The notes below the pieces were generated by a model. It had not been told where the DNA came from. It saw nothing but the letters and a program-made list of their open reading frames with translations, and did no database searches. Positions 26,629-39,499 of a DNA stretch of 64,000 bases are shown here, piece after piece (the stretch's first letter is position 1; each line of letters starts with the position of its first letter). Made by a program: the position numbers and the translations under genes. Where the stretch lies: the NCBI GenBank assembly GCA_907163375.1, contig CAJQUW010003584.1, forward strand, positions 310,001 to 374,000, in the 5' to 3' direction. The stretch is from Prostheceraeus crozeri (Eukaryota > Platyhelminthes > Polycladida > Euryleptidae).

Positions 26629-29121
26629 GTAATTGATCTTCAGGTCAAATAAAAACCCCGCGGTGACTTCAAACTGTTTCACTCTAAAGACGAACTTAAT
26701 GGGAAGGATTAATGGCAAAATTACTCTATCACCCTCGGACACCCATGGAAACTGTATATAAGAAAAAATGAAACAGGTTTATTAAGATATGTCCCGTCTT
26801 TCATAAGCGCTCTTACAGAAACTGCCCACTAATGCACTTAAATGCGCTTTTTACGTCTTTATAATTGGTTGTATGTCAACCACGCGTGTTTTAGAAGGCA
26901 AATTTTCCGACAATTTATCTTCCACTTTCTAACTACTTAACAGTAAATGCGAAGACGAAAGCAAATTGGGAAGTCTTTGGAATGGCCCGGCATCACAGAT
27001 AAATGATATCTAGTCAACATGAGGTGTTATCAACAACTCAGCCCCCTAGTAGACATTCTAAACCCTACTGCGATCTGATAAGCCGTTACTGACCACAGCA
27101 AGTAACGATATCCCAGTGCGATGATATGTTTTCCTTCGCCAAGCGATACGGCTGTCATACATTGTGAATACGCAAGCGAAGTTTGTATAGACTGGTGGGG
27201 ACATTAGATAGAAAGCTAAGTTGGAAAAGACAAGCAGCGTTTTCCACAGTTGGACCCAATCAATCTTGGTAGGTTAAATGGTGTCGGATGACGCTGTCTG
27301 ACCTAGTCCCATTAGAACAAGATCTCATGGGTTGAAATCAAGATTGGCAAGTAGCGCGGTTAATTGTGGAGTTGCTTGCACATCATCTCACTGTCAATAA
27401 CTGTCATCTGATATTCCTGTCTTACCTGGAAATGAATTGCGCAGACATTCCCAGAGATGGGCAGTGTTTTAATCAGGTTGAAATTTCATACACTTGTCTT
27501 CCTCTATGGTCGCAGCTGACGCAACGTACTGAGAAACAAAGGAGCAATGACAACTTAAAACCAGATTGATTACTATTAGAATATTCCAATTTTTATTCAG
27601 ATTTGAACACAATCCGACACTTATTACCTGAATCCGACTTCGTTCGACCAGAAATTCAAATGGGCAAGGTCACGCACGTTGCGAGAAACGTTCGGTCCTG
27701 CACGTTTATCGGAAATATTCACGCCAAGGCGCAAGATCTGACCTGCTTATTTCGGGCTGACAGGTCCTTAACTAATACTTTTAGTTCTTATAAGATAACT
27801 ATATATCACATGTATATAAATACATATATAATAGATAAGCACTCATATCCGGTATGTAAACTTGATGACTTTGAGTCAGAGCTTGCCAAAAACTAGATAA
27901 CCTATGAAAAATGATGATTTTGGCTATAAAACGAACAGTAGAATATTAGATTTACAATTACAATCGGTTCGAATTATTCTTAATTATTATTCAGAGTGCA
28001 TATAAAAAACACACCAAGTCAATCCAATCGTTATGTCTTTCAATCTTTCGCCATCAATAGTTACGATTTTGTGAATATTCTTTTTTGTATAATGAATTCT
28101 AATATGAGAAAGATTGTCTATAATTTACACATGTGCGGTCATAAAATATTATCGAGTTATTTATTTGTTATCAACCGACTCAAATAATTTCAGGTATGAT
28201 TCATCTCGGCTTGCGGTGCTATCTAGGCTAATTCAGGTGCGGACTCGGCCCAGTGTTTGCCGAAAATGTCATGCCCGGACTCAGCCTTGCATAGACCCGT
28301 CGTTCACTGTCTGAAATGCTACTATGCAAAATGAGCGAAAAGTTAGACACTAAAAAGAAGGATGCCAATTTTGGTGATTCGATAGTTACAGATAATTGCT
28401 GAGAATATATGCCATATTTAAATATCTGAAACTGTTTTCAAAATGTCGGGAACATAGACTGCGATTATTAATTATTTTGCGAAAATAATTTCGATAATTA
28501 CTACAATGAATGACTAAGAAATAATTATCATCAACGAAATTTCTCACCTAAACAAATGATAAAAGCAGTTATGGATGAATCCTAGATCGTCCGCAACAAT
28601 GTTGCCAAACTTAACTTCATCCGATTGAAGAGATTAATTCGACGGCCAAGTTTTCGGGTTGCATTCCATTGTTTATGTCTCAAAATTTATGGTCACTGAT
28701 TGCTTTTACGAATAAAGACAACGATCCAAAGACAATGACTGCGAAGAAAGTTGATGATGAGTTTGCTAACAGCATTAGATGGTTGCATCTGAGCTTATCT
28801 ATTCAGAACATTCTAAGGATATTGTTCAAGCTTCATACAAAGTGTTCAGTCAGTTTAAATTCTTGACCAAGTATTTTTCCGAAGCACTACGTTAGAGAAT
28901 GTCGGTTCCTTATACATGTAGTTTGTTTAGTCATTAATAAGGTTGTGCCATTAATATGCATGAAAAATGCGTTAGTTTTTGTACCAAATAATCATTGTAT
29001 AACATTAATAACAGCACTCATAAATTGACAACAGAGGTCTGTCATAGTATTGAATATCTTAAGAAAATGACAACGATAAAGTCAATAAAGGACACCAACA
29101 CCCTTGATTCCCTAGAACGAA

Positions 29122-29273
29122 CTCGCCCGACCCAGGAATAAGCTGTCGATATCACTTGGAGATGACTATTGCCTTCACTCGCATTCCTTCTGTACAGTCA
29201 GCGTGGCCTATAGTGAAAAAGGTGAGAGCTTGTCTCTACTGCGGACTTCGGCTCGATTCCTGGGTCGGGCGAG
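29122..29273 (+). repeat. tRNA-like SINE head with an inverted B-box copy
   Basis: GTCAGCGTGGCCTATAGTG (A-box-like) is followed by GGCTCGATTCCTGGG (B-box-like) and GTCGGGCGAG. An exact 18-bp inverted copy of ATTCCTGGGTCGGGCGAG lies at 29122-29139, giving a stem with about 115 bases between the arms. It may be two SINE fragments head to head or a duplication within one. Confidence 0.55.
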
Positions 29274-31977
29274 ACTTAATCATTGTCATTCTCTTTAAAT
29301 ATAGCATTCATAAAGGGAGATGACAACATTTTTTCCACACTTATATGAAATGATTTGTTAATTTATCGTATAGCTAATATAGACATTGAATTCTAGTTTC
29401 ACATCGAGAAACATGGCGTGCCTATATGTAGTCCTATATCGATTGACTCGCTGTCATCCATTTGGAGTACAAGTACTAAAAGTCAGCAGTTGCTTGTTCC
29501 GCGGCTAGGTTCGAAACTAAATAACAACCGTTTAGAGTGACAAATTCTTGTCTACTCCGGTTTTTGACCACTAAAATGTTTCAGTGTGGGAGATAAGTTC
29601 CCACCACTATGAGAGAGATAAGTTATATCATAAAGAAGAAAACATTTTCGCATTCATCACGACAAATATGTTACCCTAGTATAGATCAATTATCGGTCTT
29701 TAACTTGATTGCACCTACACCTATAGCTAGACATGTAGTGTGTCAAGTTGAAGAGAATGCGCTCACAAGAGTCGGCGTTGTAAAAGACTGATTGTGCATT
29801 TGTTGATTACATGAAGTTTGATTAAAAGCTTATCTATTTATCTCTCCAGATAAAGTTCTGACTTGTTGAACAACACTATAATTTGACACAATGACAGGTC
29901 ATTGACGGCATGCATCACAAGAAACCTTGCTTTGAAGCATGAAGTCTCTTGGTATCTGAGAAATAAGTTCCAAAAAGATTAAGTGAAGCGAATCAAGATA
30001 ATGATCACGTTTATTTATAAATGACAAACTTATGTACTTATGCACCAATTCTTTAACAAAAGTTTATGACAAATCCGTCACTTTCCATGTAGATAGTGTA
30101 CGCTGTATAGACCATACCAGGACAGAGGAACAATCTCGTTGGTCCATTCTGCCTATGCATGTGCATGCTTTCTGTGGATTTTTTTCAGAGACACTTCAAG
30201 GAGATGTTTGAAGCAATGTATACTCTAGATTTGAAAAGTCAACACTTCCTATGTAGCCTAGCGAATGTTTATGACACATTAATACCAGAAAGTTAAGCGA
30301 AATCATATCTGAACGAAGCTATTGTCTTAATTGTCATCACAGATCTTTATCATGTCGATCGATTTTTTGTTAGATAGCTGATTTTTGATCAGTTATGAAT
30401 ACATTCGAATAGCTTCACAATATATACTGTTAAAGGTTAACTGTCATAGATGACATACTTTTAAAGGTCAGTAAAGGCCCATCAAGGGCCGTGAGCCTTC
30501 CATGTAAAATTTAGGTGCGGTCTTATGAGAGGCTATTCTTAAATTATGACAAAGTCAACCTTGCGAATATTAATCAGATCAATATTCAGAAAAATCAAAC
30601 ATGAGGATGTACTTGCAGCATGCGGATTAATTGTGGGTCGAGGTGCTCGAAATTAATGGGTCGGGGACAAACTTGTTCCTGAATATTCCTGCGGGCCGCT
30701 GATAGTAGGATCTGTCAATTGCACATGCTACGAACAGCCTGCTAGAGACACTGCCAGTGTTCCATTTTAATCATCCGAATAGCGTAGCTTTCAAAGTTAT
30801 CGAATCATTTTACAAGATTCTCAACTAAAGGAAACTACGAAATAATTGAATCAAAAAGAAAATTAAAATGATCAAGGTTATTAGAATAGAAAACTTGTTT
30901 GCCAATCTTGCATACTCTTAAACGCATGTACTACAACATCAGAAGAAATCTACTTAAACGGTATGGAGCGAAGTGGATTTTAGTATTTTTTATATCACCT
31001 AATTTTCTATACTACTTTGAAAACAATTGGCAATAAGATCAGCGCTTAAGAGACGATTCTGGATAATAATTTGACCTTTATTTACATTATCCCTAAACCA
31101 CCAACTCTAGTGTCTATTAAAATTCAGAGGGGTCATTGAGCAAACGCAGTTGATTATTTCACGTGTGCTGAGCATAGCGCTATCAACGAAAGTTTGTTGA
31201 GTTAACACTTTGTAAAGATCAAAGAGGTTGCGCACGACGTAATCAGACTGGTCTACTGCTTATCACGTTTATCATCATAAGAATTAGAGGATTTTAGCTG
31301 AAACTCAATGAATGTGAGACTTTTCAACTACCGTATGTGCCTACAAATAAATGATGCTGTTGATATTGACTCTTAAAGTTCACATTTCAATACGAGTTCG
31401 ACATTAACAACTGTGTGTCGTAACTCGTCCTCATATATACTGCACAGCAGCTACTCACATGAGAAATCTCATCACCCTGTCTGTCTATACGGTTTGAAGT
31501 ATATATTGCTGATAAATTGATGCCAGTTTTGATTATATCAATGTTTGGCGCATTTTATAGAGAATTGGTATTCTCACTATATTCAGAAAAATGTATTTCA
31601 TTATATATTACTCATTTGTCTACGAACTCATATCGACACATTTTTAGCAAAGGTATCGCTGCCCTCAGGTTTTACATCAGCTACATCGAATGGCTTTGTA
31701 GTTGAATTGATGTCAAGCGGTAAACATCAATTCGGTTACAAAGCATTTAAAAGGATTATAATCTAACCGTTGGCCCGCTGGGCTCACAGATTTAGACAAC
31801 TTGCTAGTTAATTCTCGTTGCCTAGAAAGGAAAAGTCGTATAGAGTCATACTCAAACAATAAGCTGTCAACCAGCTTTCGGACACCAGCAGGTGGCGTGC
31901 GTATTGTAATATGATTTCAGTCATACAGCGCTGTCTAAGTTACATTCAGTGGGGAATGCTGAAAAGGAGGTAATTTC

Positions 31978-32253
31978 CGTGCGCCTGCTATCTTCTTTAA
32001 TAATGATCGGAAGGACCAACATTATGGAAAAAAGTTGCGCACAGTGATCTGAATTCTTCGAATCTGAAGGAATCGTGGCAATCGAAGTACTTTGAAGTAA
32101 TGTACAGCAGTCCGCAAGCGACGCACGACATTTTTCCTATCTCTGTAAGGTATTAGGAATTCCTTTTCGTCCACTTACTAAGTTCCAGCATGTGCCATCG
32201 TTTTGAGTTAGTCTTCACTTCTAGTAAACTGAAAGACTTAATCTAATTCTGTG
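31978..32253 (-). repeat. Unclassified dispersed repeat, copy D, partial
   Basis: About 275 bp matching the first half of the family (the CACAGAATT side) in inverted orientation, from GTGCGCCTGCTATC to CTAATTCTGTGG. The half found beyond GCAGGCACACGAAAA in other copies is missing. Confidence 0.7.
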
Positions 32254-33397
32254 GTTGGGGTACTTCTCACCACCCTTTTGCCTCTATTCTGATCTCCCAA
32301 ACTAGACAACTCAATCGATTCAGAATTGGTGCAACATTTCCGGCATGTCATTTCAGAAGCATATACATCTTCATGCCATTTGGCATTTGAAAATTTGAAT
32401 TTTCACCTTTTTAGAAAAATTGCAGCGACTTCTTCGTTGTGTAAATTTAGAATTTGAAAGTACGTGTAGGTATATAATTTTTCTGAATTAAAGTATTTCC
32501 TTCCATCGACTTCAAATGACTCTCACAGAATTCGAACACACTACCAAAAGATCTAAAGGCCAGGCATTTTGTAAAGCACAGAACATTATAATTAATTAAA
32601 AGCATACAATGAGCCGCTTACAATCAACGCATATTCAAGTGAGAATATTCATTATAGTTCAATCACATATCGGCATTATTGCTTTTTATGTTTGATGGTA
32701 TAGTCTCCAATAACAAATAGACACCTCGACATGATCATTATCTTGTCACTAGCGGATAATTAATGTACACCACGGACACCACTATTCTGATTTTACGAAA
32801 GCATTCTAATCAAAATCGCATTTATGTCATTGTGATGGGCTTCAATCTCCGTTGCCGTCAACACATGTCAGTGGAGCCAACTTAAAACTGAATGGTAAAT
32901 CATGACACCCGTATCAATATCCTGAACGATTTCGAATGAGATCACACCACGAAGACTATCATTTTGTGGTTCATTCCCACGTTGATAATTGGAATTGATA
33001 CTCGAATGGAATCATACAAAATAAGGTGTCCCAAAATTAGCGTAGTATTATATCTCAATGACGAATAAGGATGATTATCGCTCCACGAAAAATTAGTTTT
33101 CAAGTTAACAGGTAATCCTAGTTTAGAATTTTTGTATTCCAAAGTCCATGTTGAGAGCTTATTTTTTATACTTGAGGAATATACTACGAATATTTGGATT
33201 ATTCTTTGTGTTGTCATTGATCCATGTAGGTCATTTAGATTTTCATTGGGAATTGATTGCAAAAGGTCAATGGCGAATCTGAACAAATAACAAAATAAAT
33301 AAACAAAAGCTGGCTTATATGCTCGCTGGCGCATCAGGTTTGGAGGTGTTCTTCTACATGTCCCACTCTCATTCTGCTGAGTGTTCTGCTGAGTTTC

Positions 33398-33478
33398 TTA
33401 TGTTTGACCCGACCAATGTTTGAAACAATGTCTCCTGGATGCAGAGTGAACACTCTACCACAAGTCTTACAAGGCCAC
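33398..33478 (-). mobile_element. tRNA-derived SINE head next to Hox exon 2
   Basis: Read on the minus strand: GACTTGTGGTAGAGTGTTC, GGAGACATTGTTTCAAAC and GGTCGGGTCAAAC, matching the SINE head at 15213. It sits about 45 bases downstream of the exon 2 donor. The 3' body is not recognisable. Confidence 0.65.
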
Positions 33479-33524
33479 AGCGCTGGTTATGTTAATTAAA
33501 TGAACGTATTCATATGCTTCTTAC

Positions 33525-33664
33525 CTGACGCTCAGTAAGGTGGAGCTTGCAGGAAATTTCCCACCGTTTTTGTCGAGTGATGTACGCATTGCCGAGAAAT
33601 TCATTTTCTAAGACCATTGTTTGATAGCGGGTGTATGGTTTTCTCTTCTTCCTTGTTCGAACGT
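33525..33664 (-). CDS. Hox11/13b: Hox11/13b-like coding exon 2 (homeodomain positions 1-44)
   Basis: This 140-base exon has acceptor CTTCATTTCAG|ACG and donor CGTCAG|GTAAGA. It encodes the N-terminal arm (TRKKRKPY), helices 1 and 2 and the start of helix 3 up to Q44. Abd-B-class hallmarks are the basic arm followed by PYTRYQ, L16 and F20 of the hydrophobic core, ITRQKRW (W32) as in Drosophila Abd-B, and LTERQ at the end. Its first two bases complete a GAC (Asp) codon begun in exon 1. It sits almost midway between the other two coding exons. A SINE fragment lies about 45 bases inside the intron beyond its donor. Confidence 0.92.
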
Positions 33665-36287
33665 CTGAAATGAAGAATGGTGGACAGATATTGATTTGCT
33701 AACATGTCCTGCATAGTTCTGATCCTCAAAACTCGATAAAATCACCAGGAGGAAGATATTTGTATCCTCAATCTTTTCAGGTACAGATGTCGAACATGAT
33801 ACAAGAAGCAGACTAGTTATCAAGTTTGTTGGTGAGATTAGGAATCGCATGGGAGATGGACTGGAATGGGACAGCCTGCTCAGAATCATTTTCATATGGG
33901 ATGGTCGTGCGGAAAATATTCAGCGCAAACGTATTTCATTTCACAGTATTTTATGCATTCACTCGTTCGATGACAGTCGTAGGCAGATGAATTCGATTCT
34001 ATTAAGATCGCGCATATTGCTTTAAATGATTCTTAAGTTATTAATATTCAATCTGGCATGTTTTCCTGACATATTTTTTTGAGGAATGGATACATCGATA
34101 TCGGCGAAACTTTTGATCCAAAATCACCGACAACCAATGCTATTTTAAAATTCATCTAACTTGTCGCGGTAATTCATTTAGTGCATTTTGTAAAGGTGCC
34201 TTAATATATCTGTTGCGGAATCGAATAAAAATATAATATCGAAAGCGTTGCAGGAATCGAAGACTGCTGACGGTCTGGAAACAGGTATCAATGAAAAAGT
34301 TTTAATGAATTTATTCCTTAGATTCACCGCTGCGATGCTATCCATTACCGCCATCGTACGATTGTTTCCCATTAAACACCAGCAGGGTTTAAAGAAGTTC
34401 TCCTTCAACTTGCACAAATAAAGATGATGTGAAAAGCAGCTAAGCAATCGACTGATATCCATGTAAATGGCGATTTATAGCTTCCATATCAGTTTTCATC
34501 TAAGAATATGAAAAGTAAACTTGGTCCTATTCGGATGCCATTGCTTTTATAAAGAGGAAGTAATGGTCTTCCATCACTTACCTTAGTTCCAGATAGATGT
34601 CATTATCGATGAAAAGAGAAAATTAAATGTATCGTCTATCTTGATGCTTTTTCATTAAATTGTGTGCACTAATGTACAGAGCACTTACAGGATGTTGTTT
34701 GGCCCATGGATGTCATGTCAAAATTTCCAGTGGGGTAGCGCTCGATATGAATGCTATTTTGTAAGCGTTTTTTAAGTGGTTTCCGCATATCATAATCATC
34801 AAATTTGATGAAGTTAAGTTAAAAGCTTCGACAGAATCAATGACGTATTGAGGTAGATCTGTATACTTACTATACATTTACATTAACATACAAATTTAAA
34901 TATCGTGTAGATATGGCACCATACTTATCGCAATTGATCCACTTTTTCTGATCTTCAGTCATAAACGTCTCGATGATGAAGAAGCCAACCTTGAACATAT
35001 GGTTCAGAGTTTCATTCCTCTAGTGAGGCTCCATTGATGCGAATCGCCATCAAATTTGAGATGGCTTGATAATTTCGAAATGTAAAATGAGAAACTATCA
35101 GTGGGGTAACGCTAAAATGTATTTTTTGAGCAATGAGGTAACGTCGCTTATCTGTGTTAACCGATCATGACATCCCTGGTTTAGCCTACAATTCAAGCAA
35201 CTCATTCTGCACTTTTGTTCCTGTTCACACATAAGCCGGGGATACACAGTCCTGCGGAATCCAACTGAAAGCAGCTAACTTTTCATTCGCCCGACTCTAT
35301 AAACATGATCATTAATGCTAAAATTTGGGTTCATTGACATCCTTATAATCACAATATTTTTTCGATGCCGCTATCACGAAATAACTAGAAACTATCTTCG
35401 CCTTTTATGTAAATTGCCTTGCTCTCATCAAACAATTCTATAATATGTGAAAAACTTTGAAAGGTTAAGGGCACATTACATCAGTTCCAGGTTCGACATA
35501 TTTAGATCTATATAGCTGTGATAGTAATTTTCAGTACTCTGGGCGCCACGTCGGGACAACAGAGGAGTCGCCAGCTCAAAGAAATCAGATTCAGACATCT
35601 GAAGTCGATCCAAGGCGCCCACTCACCAGAACAGACAATCCGTGTGCAAACCCTTAAACATACTCACTTGAGTGTAATACGACCTGCGACTTATATTCGT
35701 TTGGAATTATCAAGATTAATTCATATTAAACACAGGCACAAAATTGATCTCATCAGCTGTCCAACAATTATTTCATTTTAAATGTTTTTTTTAGTTCTAA
35801 TTGATAGGGGTTATATTAAAAGAGACGTATAATCACTTGATGTGTTGTAACATTTATTGAAACAACCGTGTTAGTCATCGATTTTCAGACACCTCTTTTA
35901 CCACGAAATGAAACTACCATTCACTGACTGCTGCTTTGTCGTCAGGCATATGATAGGTCAAGGGGCCTGATATTAAACTTGACCTTTTTCCATACAATGC
36001 GCATTCCTGGCATACCTGAGATAAGGAATTTCATCATATGTAAGAGAATAAATGGGAATCTCCACAATCTAATCATTGATTGTATGACGTGCGAGGCATC
36101 AACTTTCTATACGATGAAAAGCAACAGACACGAGTCATGCTGCTTTAGACAATGTTTTAGACATTTTAGCCAATTGCATTGTAAGTAAACTATCGTGACT
36201 TTATGCTTGGTGAAAATTCAAAATGAGACATAGAAAGTCTTGTAGCATCAATACGAAGAGACGTTAGAAAACGAGTCATTTCTAACT

Positions 36288-36410
36288 ATAATCAAAAAGC
36301 GGAAGGACCCAGGTGTGAGTGACCTTTCTATTTATTTCACTATTTGTAGCATTCTATAGTGAAATAAAAAAAGAATCAATCACAACTGGGTCCTTCAGCC
36401 TTTTGATTAT
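36288..36410. repeat. 123-bp near-perfect hairpin
   Basis: The left arm starts ATAATCAAAAAGCGGAAGGA and the right arm, reversed, ATAATCAAAAGGCTGAAGGA. They pair for about 55-60 bases with few mismatches, through GGACCCAG, TGTGA-TGA and TATTTCACTAT, around a short loop. This may be a palindromic MITE with no obvious target duplication, or a structured element in the intron. Confidence 0.85.
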
Positions 36411-37679
36411 AAAATTCATACACTTTAAAAGTGTAAGAGGGAATTCAAGTCAGGTCACGTTTCTGATTTCAATAGGAAATATCATAGTTATGTTAATGCG
36501 ATATTTCCGCTTCAAATCTGAGCCATGTTAGTACAATGTTTATGGGATGCAGTTAAACTATCGCTATCGAGTTCTATATCTATCTATTCGTATAAACGAG
36601 TGATAATAGCTAATGTGCGCATTCTGATTATATTGGTATAAAAATATTGAAAAAAGATGATAACTATAAAATGATATTTGCAATGATTGAGTCAAAAGAT
36701 GAATCAGAAGTCTCTGTAAGCGCAAATCTTTCATGCTCATCATGTCACTGTCTGTTCAATTTTTCCTACATTGCAGCATACATTGATTTTACCGTTAATG
36801 ATATTGATTTTGATACAATAGGACAAATTTAGAATTATTCTTTCTGCATTCCAGCTTTCAAAAAATCCATGTATGCATACCATGCATTTAAATATGGATG
36901 TCGCTACAATGTTAATATTTAGTGAAATTTTTATGGAATTAAGGATCAGGAGAACCGTTTAACAATGCTTTTTACCAAAAAATGGGTCCAATTAATCCAG
37001 TCAAAAGTCAACGCATATTCCGTCTAATATTTAGGCTATGCTAAAACAGTGCTTATACAAAAAAATGCTTATTTAAATGTAAAACGATCACTAGTGAGTT
37101 CTACATTTTCCAAATAGTGCATAGGCGATTGTTGACATAGCCATTGCTGAATATGAAGACCGCATCATAGAATCAGCATTCTACAGCAAACGGAAGTTTT
37201 GCTTTTTTGTGCTTCTATCAGCTCTACTGGGTTTCCACCACTTGTTACTATTAATGATGACCTCAGTAGAAGACAGACCAGCACTTTGATAAGTAGAATT
37301 CTAATTTGAGTTAAGGATTCTTTTTCGTTCGACATTTTCGATGCCGTGTAGACACTGCATTAGCATAGCTATTATGCTAAATGAAAAGTGCACAATAATG
37401 TTCATTGTCCATTATCATCGATTTTTGAGGGCTATGATGCAGAACATCTTCTAATATCCTGTATTGTTGCCAGAAGTTAAGAATAAAATTGTGAGCAATT
37501 TGACTGAAAAAATCTATGCACGCACCTAGTAATCGTCAAAGGATCTATTGAATTTTACTCGAATAATGAAGTCAATAATCCTCTCATATATTCTTGTGCA
37601 TAGGATTTTGATGAAGGATACGCTTAATTGCCCAACATGTCTGAGAAAAGTCAATATCTTCCTTTAACCATTTTAACCA

Positions 37680-37812
37680 TAGAAATTTGATCGTTCATCT
37701 TAAATTGACTCAATCTCACGGTGGCGGTACTGCCGGGAGAATGAAGTTGGATCATAGATGAAAAATGAAAAACCTAGAATTAGACATGTGACTGATTCTT
37801 GTTCAATAATGC
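37680..37812 (+). repeat. Dispersed repeat shared with 55.1 kb, copy 1
   Basis: Contains TTGACTCAATCTCACGG, TGCCGGG-GAATGAAGTTGG and AGACATGTGACTG. It is similar over roughly 110-130 bp to 55082-55210 on the same strand and lies just before a foldback element. The class is unknown. Confidence 0.6.
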
Positions 37813-37872
37813 GCTGACAGGTGCATCGAATTGAGGATGCGTGCGGGTTTTGTGTTTCTGTTGTATATAATA

Positions 37873-38516
37873 GTCCGGCAGCCAGAACGAGTTTCTGCAG
37901 GGAACGAGGCCGAAAGTGAGACTTTCACAGGATGATGCACACCCTATGCTTATTACGAATCTGCACATCTGTCGTTATAGTGAGTTCCTCTTCTTGTCAG
38001 ACAAGATCAAAGAAAAACACATAAAAACACATGTAAATCCAATGGGGCAGTTTTTGGTTAAAATGAATTTTCTATGTTTTCTCTGATTACAAAGCCTAGA
38101 TCCATAATTTTTGACATGGAATGTCTTCACGTCATTTCCTATTATGTGCATGTGCTATTATCATGCATCTGATGATGTGGATGTGGTTCAATGTGGATGA
38201 AGTGTGCCAACATGTTGTTGTTTGCCGACATTCAGGGGCTCAAAATCTAAATGTGGTTAGCTTTATAGACAGGGGTGCATGAACATGAATATGAAAGGAA
38301 ATTACCTGAAGATATCCCATGCCAAAATTTGTGACTCTGGGCTTCGTACTTTTCTTCTAATCAGAGAAAAAAATAGAAAATTTCATTTTAACAAAAAACT
38401 ACAATCTGCGTCCAATTGGATTTGCATGTGTTTTTCTTTGATCCTGTCTGACACGAAGAGGAACTCACTAGAACTCGGCAGACGTGCAGATTTGTAGTAG
38501 ATTCGAGGCAATGCTT
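37873..38516. mobile_element. Foldback-type element, copy 2 (arms about 250 bp)
   Basis: The left arm (37873 to about 38180) and inverted right arm (about 38290-38516) share CTGCAC(G/A)TCTG, GTGAGTTCCTCTTC, GTCAGACA(A/G)GATCAAAG and a further stretch through TTGTTAAAATGAATTTTC. Only about 100 bp separate the arms. The outermost 60 bases of the right arm do not match the left arm. Confidence 0.75.
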
Positions 38517-39499
38517 TTATCAATTTATATGGTTTTGGTTTTAATTATTTTTTGATCAGTTCCATCTCCATGCATAGAGGGAGAAACTAAGGAACGTGTA
38601 GGCCTGATCAGGGTAACGGTTATTATGGATTTTACTGACTTTCCCAAATTAATAAAAGTTCATTACGAGCCAATCTGGCGCAACACATTTGGATTTATTG
38701 GATTTTAGAAATGAAATGATCGATAATGTTGGGAAAATGCAGATGCGAAAATGAAGGATTTACGCTAACCAAGATTTCAAAATTATTACTATATCATTGA
38801 AATTATTGAAACGTTATATTATATTATTATTGAAATCATTGAAACGCAAAGCAAGAATTTCATTCACCGAATTTGCCTGGATTAGCTATATCACAGTAAT
38901 TTCCAGCCTACAAGATTTCTACTTCTAATTACATGACTTGCTTCTAACTTATGTGAGAGAGATATCTTGGCCATCAAATGTGATTGGACTTTGATATTAT
39001 TGTCACACTTTAAATTTATATTTTGTAAATGATACAGCTGAAGCGGCCAGACCGGCGAAATAATTATTCTGTTTAAATAACTTTCGATTATTTTTCTTAT
39101 TCCATTATAATCGCGCGTCGAATTGCTCTGTAGTGTATATGTAATATAAGAATTTCAATGATGTGATTTCCAAACAATTCTTTGATAAAGTTACTTATTT
39201 AACACGTCATTGAAAATTATTATTCATCTCAATCAACAATTCATCAATGATCATTTATTGCCTTCTTTTTCTGCATTATACTCACTTAAGAGTAACTATG
39301 AAATCTTTACACTTTCATATTCTTTAATGCAGCAATGCAATGCGTGTACAAAACGAACTTGAAATGTATCCATAAATGACTCATTAAACACCAAAGAATG
39401 TAAAAGTCTGAAATATCACAAAAAGTGTTTATCATGATGAGTCAATCTTCGTCACTGCAAATACCTCATTACACTTGCCTTAACTCTTCTTGCAAAGTT

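Larger units (their letters stand above)
20352..33524 (-). other. Hox intron 2 (about 13.2 kb)
   Basis: The intron begins GTAAGA and ends TTACAG on the minus strand. It holds no host exon I can support. Listed contents are two copies of the unclassified dispersed repeat (24.6-25.4 and 32.0-32.25 kb), two tRNA-derived SINE-like sequences (29.1 and 33.4 kb), and a less AT-rich patch near 26.3-26.7 kb. The remainder is AT-rich sequence without recognisable coding content. Open frames such as 25684-26037 and 27603-27896 have no family signature and look like chance. Confidence 0.85.

Noticed and set aside
32942-33334. 130-codon minus-strand open frame just downstream of Hox exon 2
   Set aside because: The length is notable, but the sequence shows no domain and lies in the intron after a clear donor.
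33608-33895. 95-codon minus-strand open frame over Hox exon 2
   Set aside because: It reads the homeobox in the wrong phase and runs through the acceptor. It is a shadow of exon 2.
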